Below, piece by piece: positions 17,582-26,336 of a stretch of 64,000 bases of DNA. The stretch covers positions 302,544-366,543 of the forward strand of contig NZ_KI912402.1 in assembly GCF_000518245.1 (NCBI RefSeq), read 5' to 3'. A program made the position numbers and the translations under genes. The stretch comes from Brachyspira alvinipulli ATCC 51933 (lineage in GTDB: Bacteria > Spirochaetota > Brachyspiria > Brachyspirales > Brachyspiraceae). The number at the start of each line of letters is the position of its first letter. Within the stretch, counting starts at the first letter, position 1. The notes beneath the pieces are model-generated. The model did not search any database. It was not told the DNA's origin and saw only the letters and a list, made by a program, of their open reading frames with translations.

Positions 17582-17762
17582 ATAAAAAACCCCCTTACTT
17601 GAAACTTAAGCAAGGGGCAGTATTATATTATTTAATCAAACCCATTAGGATATTATAAAGACTTGAATAAATATCGCGGAATACCTGTAGAATTTTTAGT
17701 AAGTAAGCATTATAAGTTGGCTTTTATGTTCTAATATTGTTTGGGTAACGGGCATATAGAGA
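17582..17762 (-). ncRNA. repeated small RNA candidate, copy 1
   Basis: The first 135 bp are nearly identical to 18875-19012; a further 40 bp is similar. Read on the minus strand, the unit ends in a textbook intrinsic terminator: CCCCTTGCTT pairs with AAGTAAGGGG and is followed by GTTTTTTATT. This orientation is inferred from the terminator. A segment CTTACTT (17707-17701 on the minus strand) could also pair with AAGTAAG in the 3' arm of the terminator, giving a closing helix that excludes the hairpin. No ORF is present. No family is recognised; 6S-like RNA or a 3'-UTR element are alternatives. Confidence 0.5.
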
Positions 17763-17823
17763 TATTAACTTTAATATATTTTATTAAAAAACTATTTAAC
17801 ATGAATTAATGTAAAGGCTTACT

Positions 17824-17852
17824 TTGACAAAATATACTATTTTTATTATAAT
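17824..17852 (+). promoter_or_regulatory. perfect consensus promoter, leaderless, of the PDDEXK gene
   Basis: TTGACA (17824-17829), 17 bp, TATAAT (17847-17852). The ATG is at 17861, eight bases after the -10 box, so the transcript should begin at or next to the start codon. No Shine-Dalgarno sequence is present. Confidence 0.75.
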
Positions 17853-17860
17853 AGTTATAT

Positions 17861-18724
17861 ATGAGTAAAAAATTAGATGATGAAAAAATAAAAAATTTTA
17901 ATCCTTTGAATGATTATTTTATGCGTTATATATTTGCTAAAGAAGGACACGAACATATATTAAAAAATCTTATTAATTCTGTGAGAATAGATTCTAATCA
18001 GGAACCTTTTGAATATATAGAAGTTTTAAATGCTTTTAATTTGAAAGAAAATGTTTTTGATAAAGAAAGTATTGCAGATGTTAAAGCGAAAACAAAATCA
18101 GGCGAAACTATAATAATAGAAATACAGAGAATAGGTAATCATTCATTTATATATAGAAGTTTATACTATTGGGCTAAAAACTATTTCACGAATTTAAAAT
18201 CTAAAGATATATATTCAGATTTAACACCAGTAATAAGTATTAATATTTTGGATTTTAATTTGATAAAAGGTATAGATAAACCGCATAGCTGCTATTTTAT
18301 TAAAGAATTAGAAACCAATTATATATTAACTAATCATTTGGAGCTTCATTTTCTTGAATTGAAAAAATTTAATAGTAATAATAAATTATATAAAGATTTA
18401 TCAGATTGGTTTGAATTTTTAAATTCTAAAGATAAATTGGAGGATACTATGGAAATATTAGTGAAGAAAAACCCTATAATGAAAGATGTTTATGATGAGT
18501 ATAATAAATTTATAAAGAGTAATGATTTATATAACGGCTACAGTAATTATGAAAGAGATTATTTTAATGTTCTGATGCTTAATGAAGAGCGTATAAAAGG
18601 TATAGAAGAAGGTAAAAAAGCTGAACAAATTAATATAGCAAGAGAAATGAAAAAAGAGAATATGGATATTAATTTGATAAGTAAATTAACAGGATTAAGT
18701 ATAGAAGAAATAAAAAACTTGTGA
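17861..18724 (+). CDS. Rpn/PDDEXK_2-type PD-(D/E)XK nuclease-transposase family protein
   Basis: 287 residues. Opening LNDYFMRYIFAKEGHEHILKNLIN, seen in pieces, is typical of the family. The nuclease core is ESIADVKAKTKSGETIIIEIQ, with the Asp and the E-x-Q pair of the PD-(D/E)XK fold, followed by RSLYYWAKNYF. The C-terminus EEGKKAEQIN plus a short helical tail with LTGLSIEEI is also characteristic. Relatives promote RecA-independent recombination (Rpn) or are annotated as transposases. It is flanked by two direct copies of a 135-180 bp terminator-ended repeat (17582 and 18875), which makes a repeat-gene-repeat unit. Codon use resembles the neighbours. Confidence 0.8.
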   Translation: MSKKLDDEKIKNFNPLNDYFMRYIFAKEGHEHILKNLINSVRIDSNQEPFEYIEVLNAFNLKENVFDKESIADVKAKTKSGETIIIEIQRIGNHSFIYRSLYYWAKNYFTNLKSKDIYSDLTPVISINILDFNLIKGIDKPHSCYFIKELETNYILTNHLELHFLELKKFNSNNKLYKDLSDWFEFLNSKDKLEDTMEILVKKNPIMKDVYDEYNKFIKSNDLYNGYSNYERDYFNVLMLNEERIKGIEEGKKAEQINIAREMKKENMDINLISKLTGLSIEEIKNL

Positions 18725-18874
18725 ATATATGCTAAATTTATTTAGCAGATACTTATAGTGAGCAAGTTTTTTTATATGTAAATAAAGAAATAAAAGAGTT
18801 ATGATAAAAAATACTTAATATCAAGCTATTCTGTAAGGCTTTATACAGATAATATTTTTATATGTAATATATAA

Positions 18875-19046
18875 ATAAAAACCCCTTACTTGAAACTTAA
18901 GCAAGGGGCAGTATTATATTATTTAATCAAACCCATTAGGATATTATGAAGGCTTGAATAAATATCGCGGAATACCTGTAGAATTTTTAGTAAGTAAGCA
19001 TTATAAGTTGTGCTGTATAATGTATTTTGGTAAGCGGGTATATAGA
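18875..19046 (-). ncRNA. repeated small RNA candidate, copy 2
   Basis: Second copy of the unit at 17582, same orientation. The minus-strand terminator is conserved (CCCCTTGCTT / AAGTAAGGGG, then TTTTTATTT). The alternative pairing 18885-18891 with 18992-18998 is also conserved. It lies 49 bp past the 3' end of the minus-strand lipoprotein gene at 19095, so it could be its 3' UTR/terminator or a separate RNA. Between them is another hairpin, GTATATAG with CTATATAC (19038-19073), with no T-run. Region 18725-19094 holds no gene. Confidence 0.5.
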
Positions 19047-19094
19047 GGCGGAGTAACACCCACCCCTATATACTCTTTATAACAAACGTAAAAA

Positions 19095-19652
19095 CTATAT
19101 AGAATACAAATTAATTAGCCCAAGTAGTAGAGGAGTTATTGTTACTTTCATAGTAGCTACTCCCTTACCATCAATAGTAACACCAGCAGTTTTGAAACTA
19201 GCTGAATCAAATTCATGTGTGCTAGCAGGTGTAAGAGTTATAGTTATATCAGCAGGATTTGTATCTGTTGGAAGTGGTTCAGGAGCAACAGCTTTAAAAG
19301 TTACACTGCTAACACTTTTAATAGCAGTAATTTTTGTTTCTACTGCAGTTAAAAGTTTATTTTTTGTATCACTATTACCTGCTGGGTCTTCAGCAGTTAA
19401 TGCTATTGTTCCACTTGTAATTGATTTTCCTGTAAAATCAACATTATCTTTAGTAGAAGTATCATTACCTCCATCTTCATCTATAACAGCTAAAGCAATT
19501 ACAGCATCTTGAACTGATTTTAATGTTACTTTTGTTTTTTGTGTTGTTGAACCTCCGTCATTGGTTGGGTCAGTAGTTTTTTTGTTACAGCTTACGCCTA
19601 GTAATGATAAAGCCATTACCATTACAAAAATAGATAAAATCTTTTTGTTCAT
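19095..19652 (-). CDS. hypothetical lipoprotein (185 aa)
   Basis: The start is the ATG at 19652, with AAAGGAG 8-9 bp upstream; the longer frame to 19817 adds 55 residues before a perfect signal and is rejected. Lipoprotein signal MNKKILSIFVMVMALSLLGVSC without its Cys is 21 residues. The mature part begins with a Gly/Ser/Thr/Asp linker. It continues as Thr/Val/Ile-rich beta-type sequence with TGKSITSGTIALTAEDPAGN and ITLTPASTHEFDSASF (in part), suggesting an Ig-like or similar surface domain. No named family recognised. Its composition (many Thr and Ala, less Lys/Asn) differs from most neighbours. Confidence 0.75.
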   Translation of the reverse strand: MNKKILSIFVMVMALSLLGVSCNKKTTDPTNDGGSTTQKTKVTLKSVQDAVIALAVIDEDGGNDTSTKDNVDFTGKSITSGTIALTAEDPAGNSDTKNKLLTAVETKITAIKSVSSVTFKAVAPEPLPTDTNPADITITLTPASTHEFDSASFKTAGVTIDGKGVATMKVTITPLLLGLINLYSI

Positions 19653-20130
19653 AGTCTGAACTCCTTTTAATAAATTTTTATTATAAACATTATTACTAAT
19701 GCTTATTTCTGAGTTGTAGGAATTAGGGCATTCCTTAATTATGTTAAGTTTGTATTTTGAAATATTATTTAATGCTTTATGATAAACTTTTATTGATAAA
19801 TTAATTAATTTCTGCAACGCAAAAAGAGACTGCAGGTATAGTATAGTTAGTATAAAGTTAGGGTTGTTGTTTTGAGATTTTTTATTGATTAAAGAATGGT
19901 TAGAGTGCTGAGTGCTGAGTTTCAGCGATTAGTGTGTTTAGTGATATTTTTGTATTTCTCATAAGCGAATAATATGCTTTTTTTATTTTTATGTCAATAT
20001 TTATGATTTATAATTTTTTAATTTTAATAAAATTTTTATAATGAAAAGTATTATATTAAAACAATATTAAAGAAAGAAATTTAATTGCAGTATATCTTCT
20101 TTTTCAAGTAAATAAATTAATAAAAATTAT
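19653..20130. other. gene-free region between lipoprotein gene and pckG
   Basis: About 480 bp without a credible ORF. It contains the ribosome site of the minus-strand lipoprotein gene and a short imperfect tandem/hairpin block (agtgctgagtgctgagtttcagc, split as AGTGCTG repeats with GCTGA/TCAGC pairing) near 19905-19927. Otherwise AT-rich; I see nothing else. Confidence 0.5.
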
Positions 20131-20158
20131 TTACTAAAAATTTATTTTATTGTATAAT
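20131..20158 (+). promoter_or_regulatory. putative pckG promoter
   Basis: TTACTA (20131-20136) and TATAAT (20153-20158) with a 16 bp spacer, 34 bp before the ATG and followed by ATAAGGAG. Confidence 0.45.
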
Positions 20159-20191
20159 TTCCGCAACAAATTTTTATAAGGAGTAATATTC

Positions 20192-21985
20192 ATGAAGGTT
20201 GAAGAATTAAAACATGAGAAGCTTAAAGCTTGGATTAAAGAAATAGCAGATATGTGTCAGCCAAAAGATATATATGTATGTGATGGAACTAAAGAAGAAT
20301 ATGACAACTGCATGAATGGTTTAGTAGAAATAGGTTTAGCAAAACCTCTTAAAAAAAGACCTCATAGCCATTCTTTTAGAAGCGATCCTTCTGACGTAGC
20401 ACGTGTTGAAGATAGAACTTTTATCAGTTATCCGGATAAAGAGGATGCAGGTCCTACTAATCACTGGATGGCTCCGGATGAATTAAAAAGTACTATGAAA
20501 GAATTATATAAAGGCTGTATGAAAAACAGAACTATGTATGTAATTCCTTTCTCTATGGGTCCTGTTGGTTCTCCTATAGCTAAAATAGGTGTAGAAATCA
20601 CTGACAGCCCTTACGTTGTATGTAACATGCATATAATGACTAGAGTTGGTACTAAAGTATTAGATGTATTAGGTGCTAACGGTGAGTTCATACCTTGCTT
20701 ACACTCTGTAGGTGCTCCTCTTGCTGACGGTGCAAAAGATACTAAATGGCCATGTGCTCCAATAGAGCAAAAATATATTTCTCATTTCCCAGATGAAAAC
20801 TTAATTTGGTCTTATGGTTCAGGTTACGGCGGAAACGCTTTACTTGGTAAAAAATGTTTCGCTTTACGTATTGCTTCTGCTATGGCTAGAAGAGAAGGCT
20901 GGATGGCAGAACATATGCTTATCTTACGTCTTACTAACCCAGAAGGCAAACAATTCCATATAGCAGCTGCATTCCCAAGTGCTTGCGGTAAAACTAACCT
21001 TGCTATGTTGCAGCCAACTATTCCTGGTTGGAAATGTGAAACTGTAGGTGACGATATTGCTTGGATGAAAATAAATCCTGAAGACGGCAGACTTTATGCT
21101 ATTAACCCAGAAGCTGGTTTCTTCGGAGTAGCTCCAGGAACTTCTTATGATTCTAACCCTATGGCTATGGATTCAATAAAAGAAAACACTATATTTACTA
21201 ACTGTGTAGAAACAGATGACGGCGATGTATGGTGGGAAGGTATGGGAGAAGCTCCTAAGCATGGTATAGACTGGAAAGGTAATGACTGGACTCCTGAAAG
21301 CGGTGAAAAAGGTGCTCACCCTAATGCTAGATTTACTGCTCCTGCTAGACAATGTCCTGTTATTTGTAAAGACTGGGAAGATCCTAAAGGTGTGCCTATA
21401 GATATATTCATCTTCGGAGGAAGAAGAGCTTCTGTTATGCCTTTAGTACATGAATCTTATAACTGGGATCATGGTGTATTTATGGGTGCTAGTCAGGCTA
21501 GTGAAACTACTGCTGCTAATATCGGTTCAGTTGGTGCTTTAAGATTTGACCCATTTGCTATGCTTCCTTTCGCTGGATACAATATGGGCGATTATATGAA
21601 ACACTGGCTTGAAATGGGAGATAAATTAGGAAATAAAGCTCCTAAAATCTTCTATGTAAACTGGTTCAGAAAAGATGCTAATGGTAAATGGTTATGGCCT
21701 GGATTCGGTGATAACTCAAGAGTATTAAAATGGATGTGTGAAAGAGTTGAAGGTAAAATCGATGCTGTTGATACTCCTATAGGTAAAATGCCTAAAGAAG
21801 GAGATTTCGATCTTTCTGGTTTAGATATACCTGAAGATGATTTCAAAGAACTTATGAGAGTAGATGTTGACGCTTGGAAAGAGCAGTCTAAACAAATAGA
21901 AGATCATTTCAATAAGTTCGGAAGCAGACTTCCTGAAAGACTTAAAAAACAATTAGAAGAATTAAGAGCTAGATTAAGCAAATAA
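20192..21985 (+). CDS. pckG: phosphoenolpyruvate carboxykinase (GTP)
   Basis: 597 residues, the usual length of the GTP-dependent class. Visible motifs: [20 protein letters not shown] (substrate site), the P-loop [13 protein letters not shown] with the family's reactive Cys, metal-binding VGDDIAWMK, and the guanine-site/PEP region [12 protein letters not shown] and [17 protein letters not shown]. It interconverts oxaloacetate and phosphoenolpyruvate with GTP/GDP, linking fermentation end-product formation and gluconeogenesis. It is a single-gene transcript with its own promoter and terminator. Codon choice is visibly biased (more C-ending codons than neighbours), consistent with high expression. 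Confidence 0.97.
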   Translation: MKVEELKHEKLKAWIKEIADMCQPKDIYVCDGTKEEYDNCMNGLVEIGLAKPLKKRPHSHSFRSDPSDVARVEDRTFISYPDKEDAGPTNHWMAPDELKSTMKELYKGCMKNRTMYVIPFSMGPVGSPIAKIGVEITDSPYVVCNMHIMTRVGTKVLDVLGANGEFIPCLHSVGAPLADGAKDTKWPCAPIEQKYISHFPDENLIWSYGSGYGGNALLGKKCFALRIASAMARREGWMAEHMLILRLTNPEGKQFHIAAAFPSACGKTNLAMLQPTIPGWKCETVGDDIAWMKINPEDGRLYAINPEAGFFGVAPGTSYDSNPMAMDSIKENTIFTNCVETDDGDVWWEGMGEAPKHGIDWKGNDWTPESGEKGAHPNARFTAPARQCPVICKDWEDPKGVPIDIFIFGGRRASVMPLVHESYNWDHGVFMGASQASETTAANIGSVGALRFDPFAMLPFAGYNMGDYMKHWLEMGDKLGNKAPKIFYVNWFRKDANGKWLWPGFGDNSRVLKWMCERVEGKIDAVDTPIGKMPKEGDFDLSGLDIPEDDFKELMRVDVDAWKEQSKQIEDHFNKFGSRLPERLKKQLEELRARLSK

Positions 21986-22014
21986 TTTTAGTTAGTAATT
22001 TTTCTTAAGAATAT

Positions 22015-22053
22015 AGCCAATAGTTTAACTTAATATTAAGCTATTGGCTTTTA
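22015..22053 (+). terminator. intrinsic terminator of pckG
   Basis: AGCCAATAG pairs with CTATTGGCT, extended by TTAA/TTAA, followed by TTTATTTTT. Confidence 0.85.
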
Positions 22054-22087
22054 TTTTTGTAATTAATTAGGCTTTAAAATTTAATTA

Positions 22088-22320
22088 CATACGCCCGCCC
22101 TTTAGATTTTTAATCGTTTCTGATGTTTTTGTATTATTTTTCTTTTTTATTTTTTTAGTTATTTTAGCTGCCCGCCCAAGATTTTTTTTAATTTTTTGTA
22201 CGTTTACCGCACGCAGAGCGAAATTAAAAAATATATGTTTATTTGGAATTCAAATTTTATTATATTATAAATTTTGTTAACCGTGCGTTATGTAGATTTT
22301 AAATCTAGTTTGTGTATAAT
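22088..22320 (+). repeat. palindromic GC-box element copy 2 (B half plus inner A half)
   Basis: CCCGCCC at 22094 and 22171 (77 bp apart). CGCACG at 22208-22213, central GAATTC at 22246-22251, CGTGCG at 22282-22287. The outer right GC boxes have been lost. It fills the gap between the pckG terminator and the 3' end of the exported ankyrin gene; no ORF lies in it. Confidence 0.85.
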
Positions 22321-22397
22321 AATTCTATACTTTCCTTTCTAAAAAATAACAATAAGAAAATCATTAACATATAGACTAGAAATGTATAATAAAACTT

Positions 22398-23594
22398 TTA
22401 TTTTTTCTTATAATATTTTTTTACTATATTAATCATTTTTTTATCCTGAATAGCCTCAGCATATTCTAAAACATTGTAGCTTTCTTTTATACTTCTGCCG
22501 TAGTCATTATCAGGTTTCATTTTTATATTTAAATCAACACCATTTTTTAATAAATATTCAGCAACTTTATAATTATGTTGGTCTATAGCATGAAATATCG
22601 CAGTATAGTTTATATCATTAGGATAATAGTTCATATCAGCCCCATTTTCAACCAATGCCTTAACTATTTCTAAATTACCCGCACCTGCAGCAATTGCTAT
22701 AGGAGGATAATAATCTAAAAATTTTGTATCTAAATCGGCACCATTATCTTTTAAGAGTTTTACCACTTTAGGAGTAGATGCCGCAAGTATAGTAGCAGGA
22801 GCAACTCCGCTGTTATTTGTAGCATTTACATCCGCACCATTTTCTATTAAAAGTTTTGAAGCTTCATAAGGATTCTCTCCTGTAACAGCCCAAAGTAATG
22901 GAGTGTCCCCATTTTCATCGGCTTTTCCATTAACATCTATTCCATTATCTATTAAATATTGCATTATATTAATATTACCTTTTTCAGAAGCATAAATAAG
23001 TGCAGATGCCCCCCAAGATGATTTTGCATTTATATCTGCATTATTTTCTATTAATAGATTAAACATTTCTTCATTGCCATTTTCGCATGCAAGTATAATC
23101 ATATTTTTGCCGTCTTTATTTTTTATATTTATATCAGAATTATTGTTTATTAGTAATTTTGCTATCTCTATATTATCAGTTCTTACAGCTTCCATTAAAG
23201 CATTAAATCCATCGTCTGCTCTTAAATTAACCAAAGCCCCATTATCAATCAAAGCTTTTGCTATATCATAATGCCCGTATGATGAAGCTATCATTAAAGG
23301 AGTAGAATTAGTATAGTGTGTAACATCGTCTATAATAAGCTCGCTTTTTGAAGCAGCATTTATACCGCCCTCATTTATCAATTCAATCATTTCAGCAACG
23401 CCTGTTTTTCTTTTATTTTTTTCTAATAAAGTTAATAATTCATCACTTGGTTTTATTATATCTATATCATTTTGTATTTCATTAAAATTGTTTGTATTAA
23501 AATATTTCAGTTCTTTATTGCTTATTATTTTAAACGGCTTTGAATAAAGCATTAATGCAGATATAAACAAGATAATTAGAATTTTATTTTTCAT
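22398..23594 (-). CDS. exported ankyrin-repeat protein
   Basis: 398 residues with a signal peptide (MKNKILIILFISALMLYSK). About eight ankyrin repeats run from residue 70 to the end, with the consensus visible in TPLMIASSYGHYDIAKALIDNG, in part, and in GDTPLLWAVTGENPYEASKLL and NATNNSGVAPATILAAS. An AAAGAGG ribosome site precedes the ATG. Export implies a periplasmic or surface protein-binding role, unlike the ankyrin protein at 41891, which has no signal. The 3' end faces element copy 2. Ankyrin families are expanded in this kind of spirochaete; the partner is unknown. Confidence 0.85.
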   Translation of the reverse strand: MKNKILIILFISALMLYSKPFKIISNKELKYFNTNNFNEIQNDIDIIKPSDELLTLLEKNKRKTGVAEMIELINEGGINAASKSELIIDDVTHYTNSTPLMIASSYGHYDIAKALIDNGALVNLRADDGFNALMEAVRTDNIEIAKLLINNNSDINIKNKDGKNMIILACENGNEEMFNLLIENNADINAKSSWGASALIYASEKGNINIMQYLIDNGIDVNGKADENGDTPLLWAVTGENPYEASKLLIENGADVNATNNSGVAPATILAASTPKVVKLLKDNGADLDTKFLDYYPPIAIAAGAGNLEIVKALVENGADMNYYPNDINYTAIFHAIDQHNYKVAEYLLKNGVDLNIKMKPDNDYGRSIKESYNVLEYAEAIQDKKMINIVKKYYKKK

Positions 23595-23748
23595 TTTAAA
23601 CCTCTTTATTGTATTGTTATTTTTATTATACTATAATGATGTATAATTATCAATACCGTCATATAGTATAATATTTTTTATAATTTATATTGTTATTTAT
23701 TTTTTTTTATTGTAAAATATGTTAACAAATATTTAAGAGGTTATTTTT

Positions 23749-24357
23749 ATGAAAAAGCTTTTTATTTCTATACTATTTTCTTTATTTTTTATATCTTGTT
23801 TAGATTATACTCAGTATGTTACGATTGATGAGAATGATAATATAAGCGTTATTGCAATAGCTACAATATCAAAATCTATGATAGAATTGGCCGCTTTATC
23901 TGAGGGTTACGAAGATACTGTTCCTGTCAGATATTATGATGAAATTTTGAGTGATATGGAAAAGGAAGCTAAAAGCAGTTATCCTAGAAATTTTAAATTC
24001 AAACGTATAAATAATGATAATGAAATAGGACTTTATATAAATGGTACAGTTAAAAAGAGTGATTTGAAAGATAGTGACAGTTACTTGCTTCCAGTAAGAA
24101 CAGGAAATAAATTTATGTTCACTCCTTTTGACAATTCAGAAAATACTAGTGAATATAATGAATATTCTTCTATGCTTAGTTCTATGAAAATGAAATTAAT
24201 AGTTTCAAAAAGCTATATACCTACTATAAGTGCATGTTATATTTCTTCTTATGATGAATTAAGAAATATTAATGTTTATGATTTAAAGGATTCATTTTTA
24301 ATAGAACTTCCTATTTTTGCTGATATTTCTAATCCTATTTTATATATTGAATTATAA
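23749..24357 (+). CDS. hypothetical lipoprotein (202 aa)
   Basis: Signal MKKLFISILFSLFFIS followed by Cys17 (ISCLDY). The start of the mature protein, DYTQYVTIDENDNISVIAIA, resembles the beginning of a class of bacterial lipoproteins with a beta-strand-rich domain. I do not assign a family. AAGAGG precedes the ATG by 8 bp. It is likely co-transcribed with the exported gene 11 bp downstream. Confidence 0.7.
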   Translation: MKKLFISILFSLFFISCLDYTQYVTIDENDNISVIAIATISKSMIELAALSEGYEDTVPVRYYDEILSDMEKEAKSSYPRNFKFKRINNDNEIGLYINGTVKKSDLKDSDSYLLPVRTGNKFMFTPFDNSENTSEYNEYSSMLSSMKMKLIVSKSYIPTISACYISSYDELRNINVYDLKDSFLIELPIFADISNPILYIEL

Positions 24358-24368
24358 TGAGGTGAATT

Positions 24369-24920
24369 ATGTATAGATTATTTGTATTGATATTTTTATT
24401 TATATTTTCTAATTTGTATTCGCAGACATCTCCTCTTAATGTTAATAGCAGTTTTTTTAGCAGAGATGGTAATTTAATATATAACAAAGATTTGAAAGTA
24501 CATGCAATTAGTAAGATAACTTTTGATGATAGGTCTAATTATGAGATGATGGTATTGAAAGGTAAAAACTGGTATTATTATTCGCTTTTACAAAAAGTTG
24601 GAAATTATTATAAATATATAGGTACTATTGCTTTGAATGATGAAAATAATTCATGCAATAATAGAGGTTTTTCTAAAATAGCAAATAAATCCAATTATTT
24701 TACTATAGAACATGAATACTGCAACAACGATGCAGATAAACTTATGTTTTATATTACATTTAAATTAGATACTAATACAAAAAATATATATCTTCATAGA
24801 TGCAGTGCTGTTGTAAATAGGACTCAATTTGATACTGATATAAGCAGTTTGGGAAGAAAAGTTTTATACGATGATGTAACAGAGGATTTGCTTGTTAAAT
24901 TAATTTTTGATAATATGTAA
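24369..24920 (+). CDS. hypothetical exported protein (183 aa)
   Basis: Signal peptide MYRLFVLIFLFIFSNLYSQ with probable cleavage after YSQ or earlier and no lipobox. The remainder is rich in Tyr/Asn/Lys and looks like a beta-sandwich. Two Cys pairs are possible (SCNNRGF, EYCNND, HRCSA). GAGGTG precedes the ATG. Second gene of a pair with the preceding lipoprotein; no homologue recognised. Confidence 0.65.
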   Translation: MYRLFVLIFLFIFSNLYSQTSPLNVNSSFFSRDGNLIYNKDLKVHAISKITFDDRSNYEMMVLKGKNWYYYSLLQKVGNYYKYIGTIALNDENNSCNNRGFSKIANKSNYFTIEHEYCNNDADKLMFYITFKLDTNTKNIYLHRCSAVVNRTQFDTDISSLGRKVLYDDVTEDLLVKLIFDNM

Positions 24921-24921
24921 T

Positions 24922-24940
24922 GATAATGATTGTGAACAAT
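24922..24940 (+). promoter_or_regulatory. Fur/Zur-like box upstream of the zinc locus
   Basis: The stretch aatgataatgattgtgaac contains GATAATGAT, one half of the classic Fur-type palindrome, with a degraded second half. It lies just before the promoter of the 24997 gene and the znu genes. A metalloregulator site is plausible from location; the match is partial. Confidence 0.3.
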
Positions 24941-24958
24941 AAAAAAATATATTCATAA

Positions 24959-24986
24959 TTGACAATTATTTATTATAAATTATAAT
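24959..24986 (+). promoter_or_regulatory. consensus promoter of the Cys/His small membrane protein, near-leaderless
   Basis: TTGACA (24959-24964), 16 bp, TATAAT (24981-24986). The ATG at 24997 starts 10 bases after the -10 box, leaving a leader of only about 3-4 nt and no ribosome site. Confidence 0.65.
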
Positions 24987-24996
24987 AAATAATGTT

Positions 24997-25287
24997 ATGA
25001 AGTTAATATTTATATTATTAGTTATTATTTTTATTACATCTGTATATGCTATACCTGCATATTATGTTATATCGCATTCGGGTCATCATTGTTTGGATGC
25101 AGATTGCGAAACATGTTTAAATTTATCGTCAATAATTAGAATAATTAATAAGATATCAAGAATAGTAGTAGCATGTAGTTTTATAATATATTTTTCTATA
25201 ATACCAATAGTATTTATAAAATATAATATAATATTTTATAATAATAATATTACCCCCATAAAACTTAAGGTCAAGCTTATTAATTGA
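24997..25287 (+). CDS. small membrane protein with HHCxxxxCxxC motif, zinc-locus associated
   Basis: 96 residues with two membrane segments (residues about 2-20 and 52-74). The loop between them carries HSGHHCLDADCETC, a cluster of His and Cys suited to bind a metal on the outer face. Small proteins of this architecture with HxC...DCxxC-type loops occur beside metal transporters in Firmicutes; I recall this as a pattern, not from a search. Its position right in front of znuA supports a zinc-linked role. The start has no Shine-Dalgarno site and is fixed by the near-leaderless promoter. Confidence 0.65.
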   Translation: MKLIFILLVIIFITSVYAIPAYYVISHSGHHCLDADCETCLNLSSIIRIINKISRIVVACSFIIYFSIIPIVFIKYNIIFYNNNITPIKLKVKLIN

Positions 25288-25343
25288 TTTACATCCTTGT
25301 ATTTATAATTATATTTAATTAAAAATATTTCAAGGATTATGTA

Positions 25344-26336
25344 ATGAATAAAAAAATATTAATTTTAATTTTTTTAGTATTATTAACGTCATGTAATAAT
25401 AAAACAGATAATAATATAGATAAAGATGGTAAAATAAAAATAGCAGCTACTATATTTCCTATATATGATTTCACTAAAAATATAATAGGCGATAATGCTA
25501 ATTTAAAGATGATTATAAAACCTGGAATAGAAATTCATTCTTTTAATGCAACTCCTGCTGATATAATAGATATACAAAATGCGGATGTATTTATTTATAT
25601 AGGAGGAGAAAGCGAAGAGTGGGCAGAAAAAGTTGTAGCTTCAATGGATACAAACGGTAAGAAGATAGTGAAGTTAATAGATTATGTAAAAGCATTGGAT
25701 GAAGAGATAGTTGAAGGTATGGAGCATGATGCAGAACATGATCATGGAGAAGAAGCCAATCATGAAGAGCATGAGGAACATATTGAAGAAGCTCATACTC
25801 ATGAAGGAATTTATGATGAGCATATATGGACTTCTCCAAAAAATGCCCAATTAATGGTTAATGCAATATGCGATGCTTTATCAGAGATTGATGCTGATAA
25901 TGCTGATACATATAAATCTAATGCAGAAAAATATAATCAGGAATTAACAGCATTAGATGATGAAATAAGAAATACAGTAAACTTATCTAAAAGAAAAAAT
26001 ATAGTATTCGGAGATAGATTTCCATTCAGATATTTTGCAGATGAGTACGGTTTAGAATATAGAGCACCTTTTACAGGATGCAGCAGTCAAGTTGATGCAA
26101 GCCCTAAAACTATTACTTATTTAATAGAATATATTAAAGACAATAATATACCTTATTTATATTATATAGAGATGAGTAATGAGAAAATAGCTAATACTTT
26201 AGCAGAGCAAACAGGAGTGACTAAATTAAAACTTCATTCCGGACAAAATGTAAGCAAAGAAGAATTTGATTCAGGTGTTACATATTTATCTATTATGAAG
26301 GATAATTTAGAGAGTTTGAAAAAGGGTTTAAATTGA
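25344..26336 (+). CDS. znuA: zinc ABC transporter substrate-binding lipoprotein
   Basis: 330 residues with lipoprotein signal MNKKILILIFLVLLTSC. TroA/ZnuA fold: KPGIEIHSFNATPADI (first His ligand) and DVFIYIGGESEEWAEK. A His/Glu-rich flexible loop spans about residues 128-158 (HDAEHDHGEEANHEEHEE), followed by DEHIWTSPKNAQ. Such loops mark zinc rather than manganese binders. The usual third His motif is replaced by GDRFPFRYFADEYGL, as in a known clostridial-type subgroup. It binds zinc in the periplasm and delivers it to ZnuB. CAAGGAT precedes the ATG. The stop overlaps znuC (TGATG). Confidence 0.92.
   Translation: MNKKILILIFLVLLTSCNNKTDNNIDKDGKIKIAATIFPIYDFTKNIIGDNANLKMIIKPGIEIHSFNATPADIIDIQNADVFIYIGGESEEWAEKVVASMDTNGKKIVKLIDYVKALDEEIVEGMEHDAEHDHGEEANHEEHEEHIEEAHTHEGIYDEHIWTSPKNAQLMVNAICDALSEIDADNADTYKSNAEKYNQELTALDDEIRNTVNLSKRKNIVFGDRFPFRYFADEYGLEYRAPFTGCSSQVDASPKTITYLIEYIKDNNIPYLYYIEMSNEKIANTLAEQTGVTKLKLHSGQNVSKEEFDSGVTYLSIMKDNLESLKKGLN

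Noticed and set aside
17582-17762. Reading the repeat as a plus-strand riboswitch for the PDDEXK gene
   Set aside because: The terminator T-run exists only on the minus strand, and the gene's promoter lies downstream of the repeat, so the repeat is not in its mRNA.
19192-19512. 106-residue plus-strand ORF with hydrophobic stretches
   Set aside because: It is the complement of the Thr/Ala-rich lipoprotein on the minus strand, which has a proper signal and ribosome site.
25591-25839. 82-residue ORF antisense to znuA, rich in His/Leu
   Set aside because: It mirrors the His/Glu-rich codons of znuA (CAT/ATG complement), has no ribosome site, and is a shadow.
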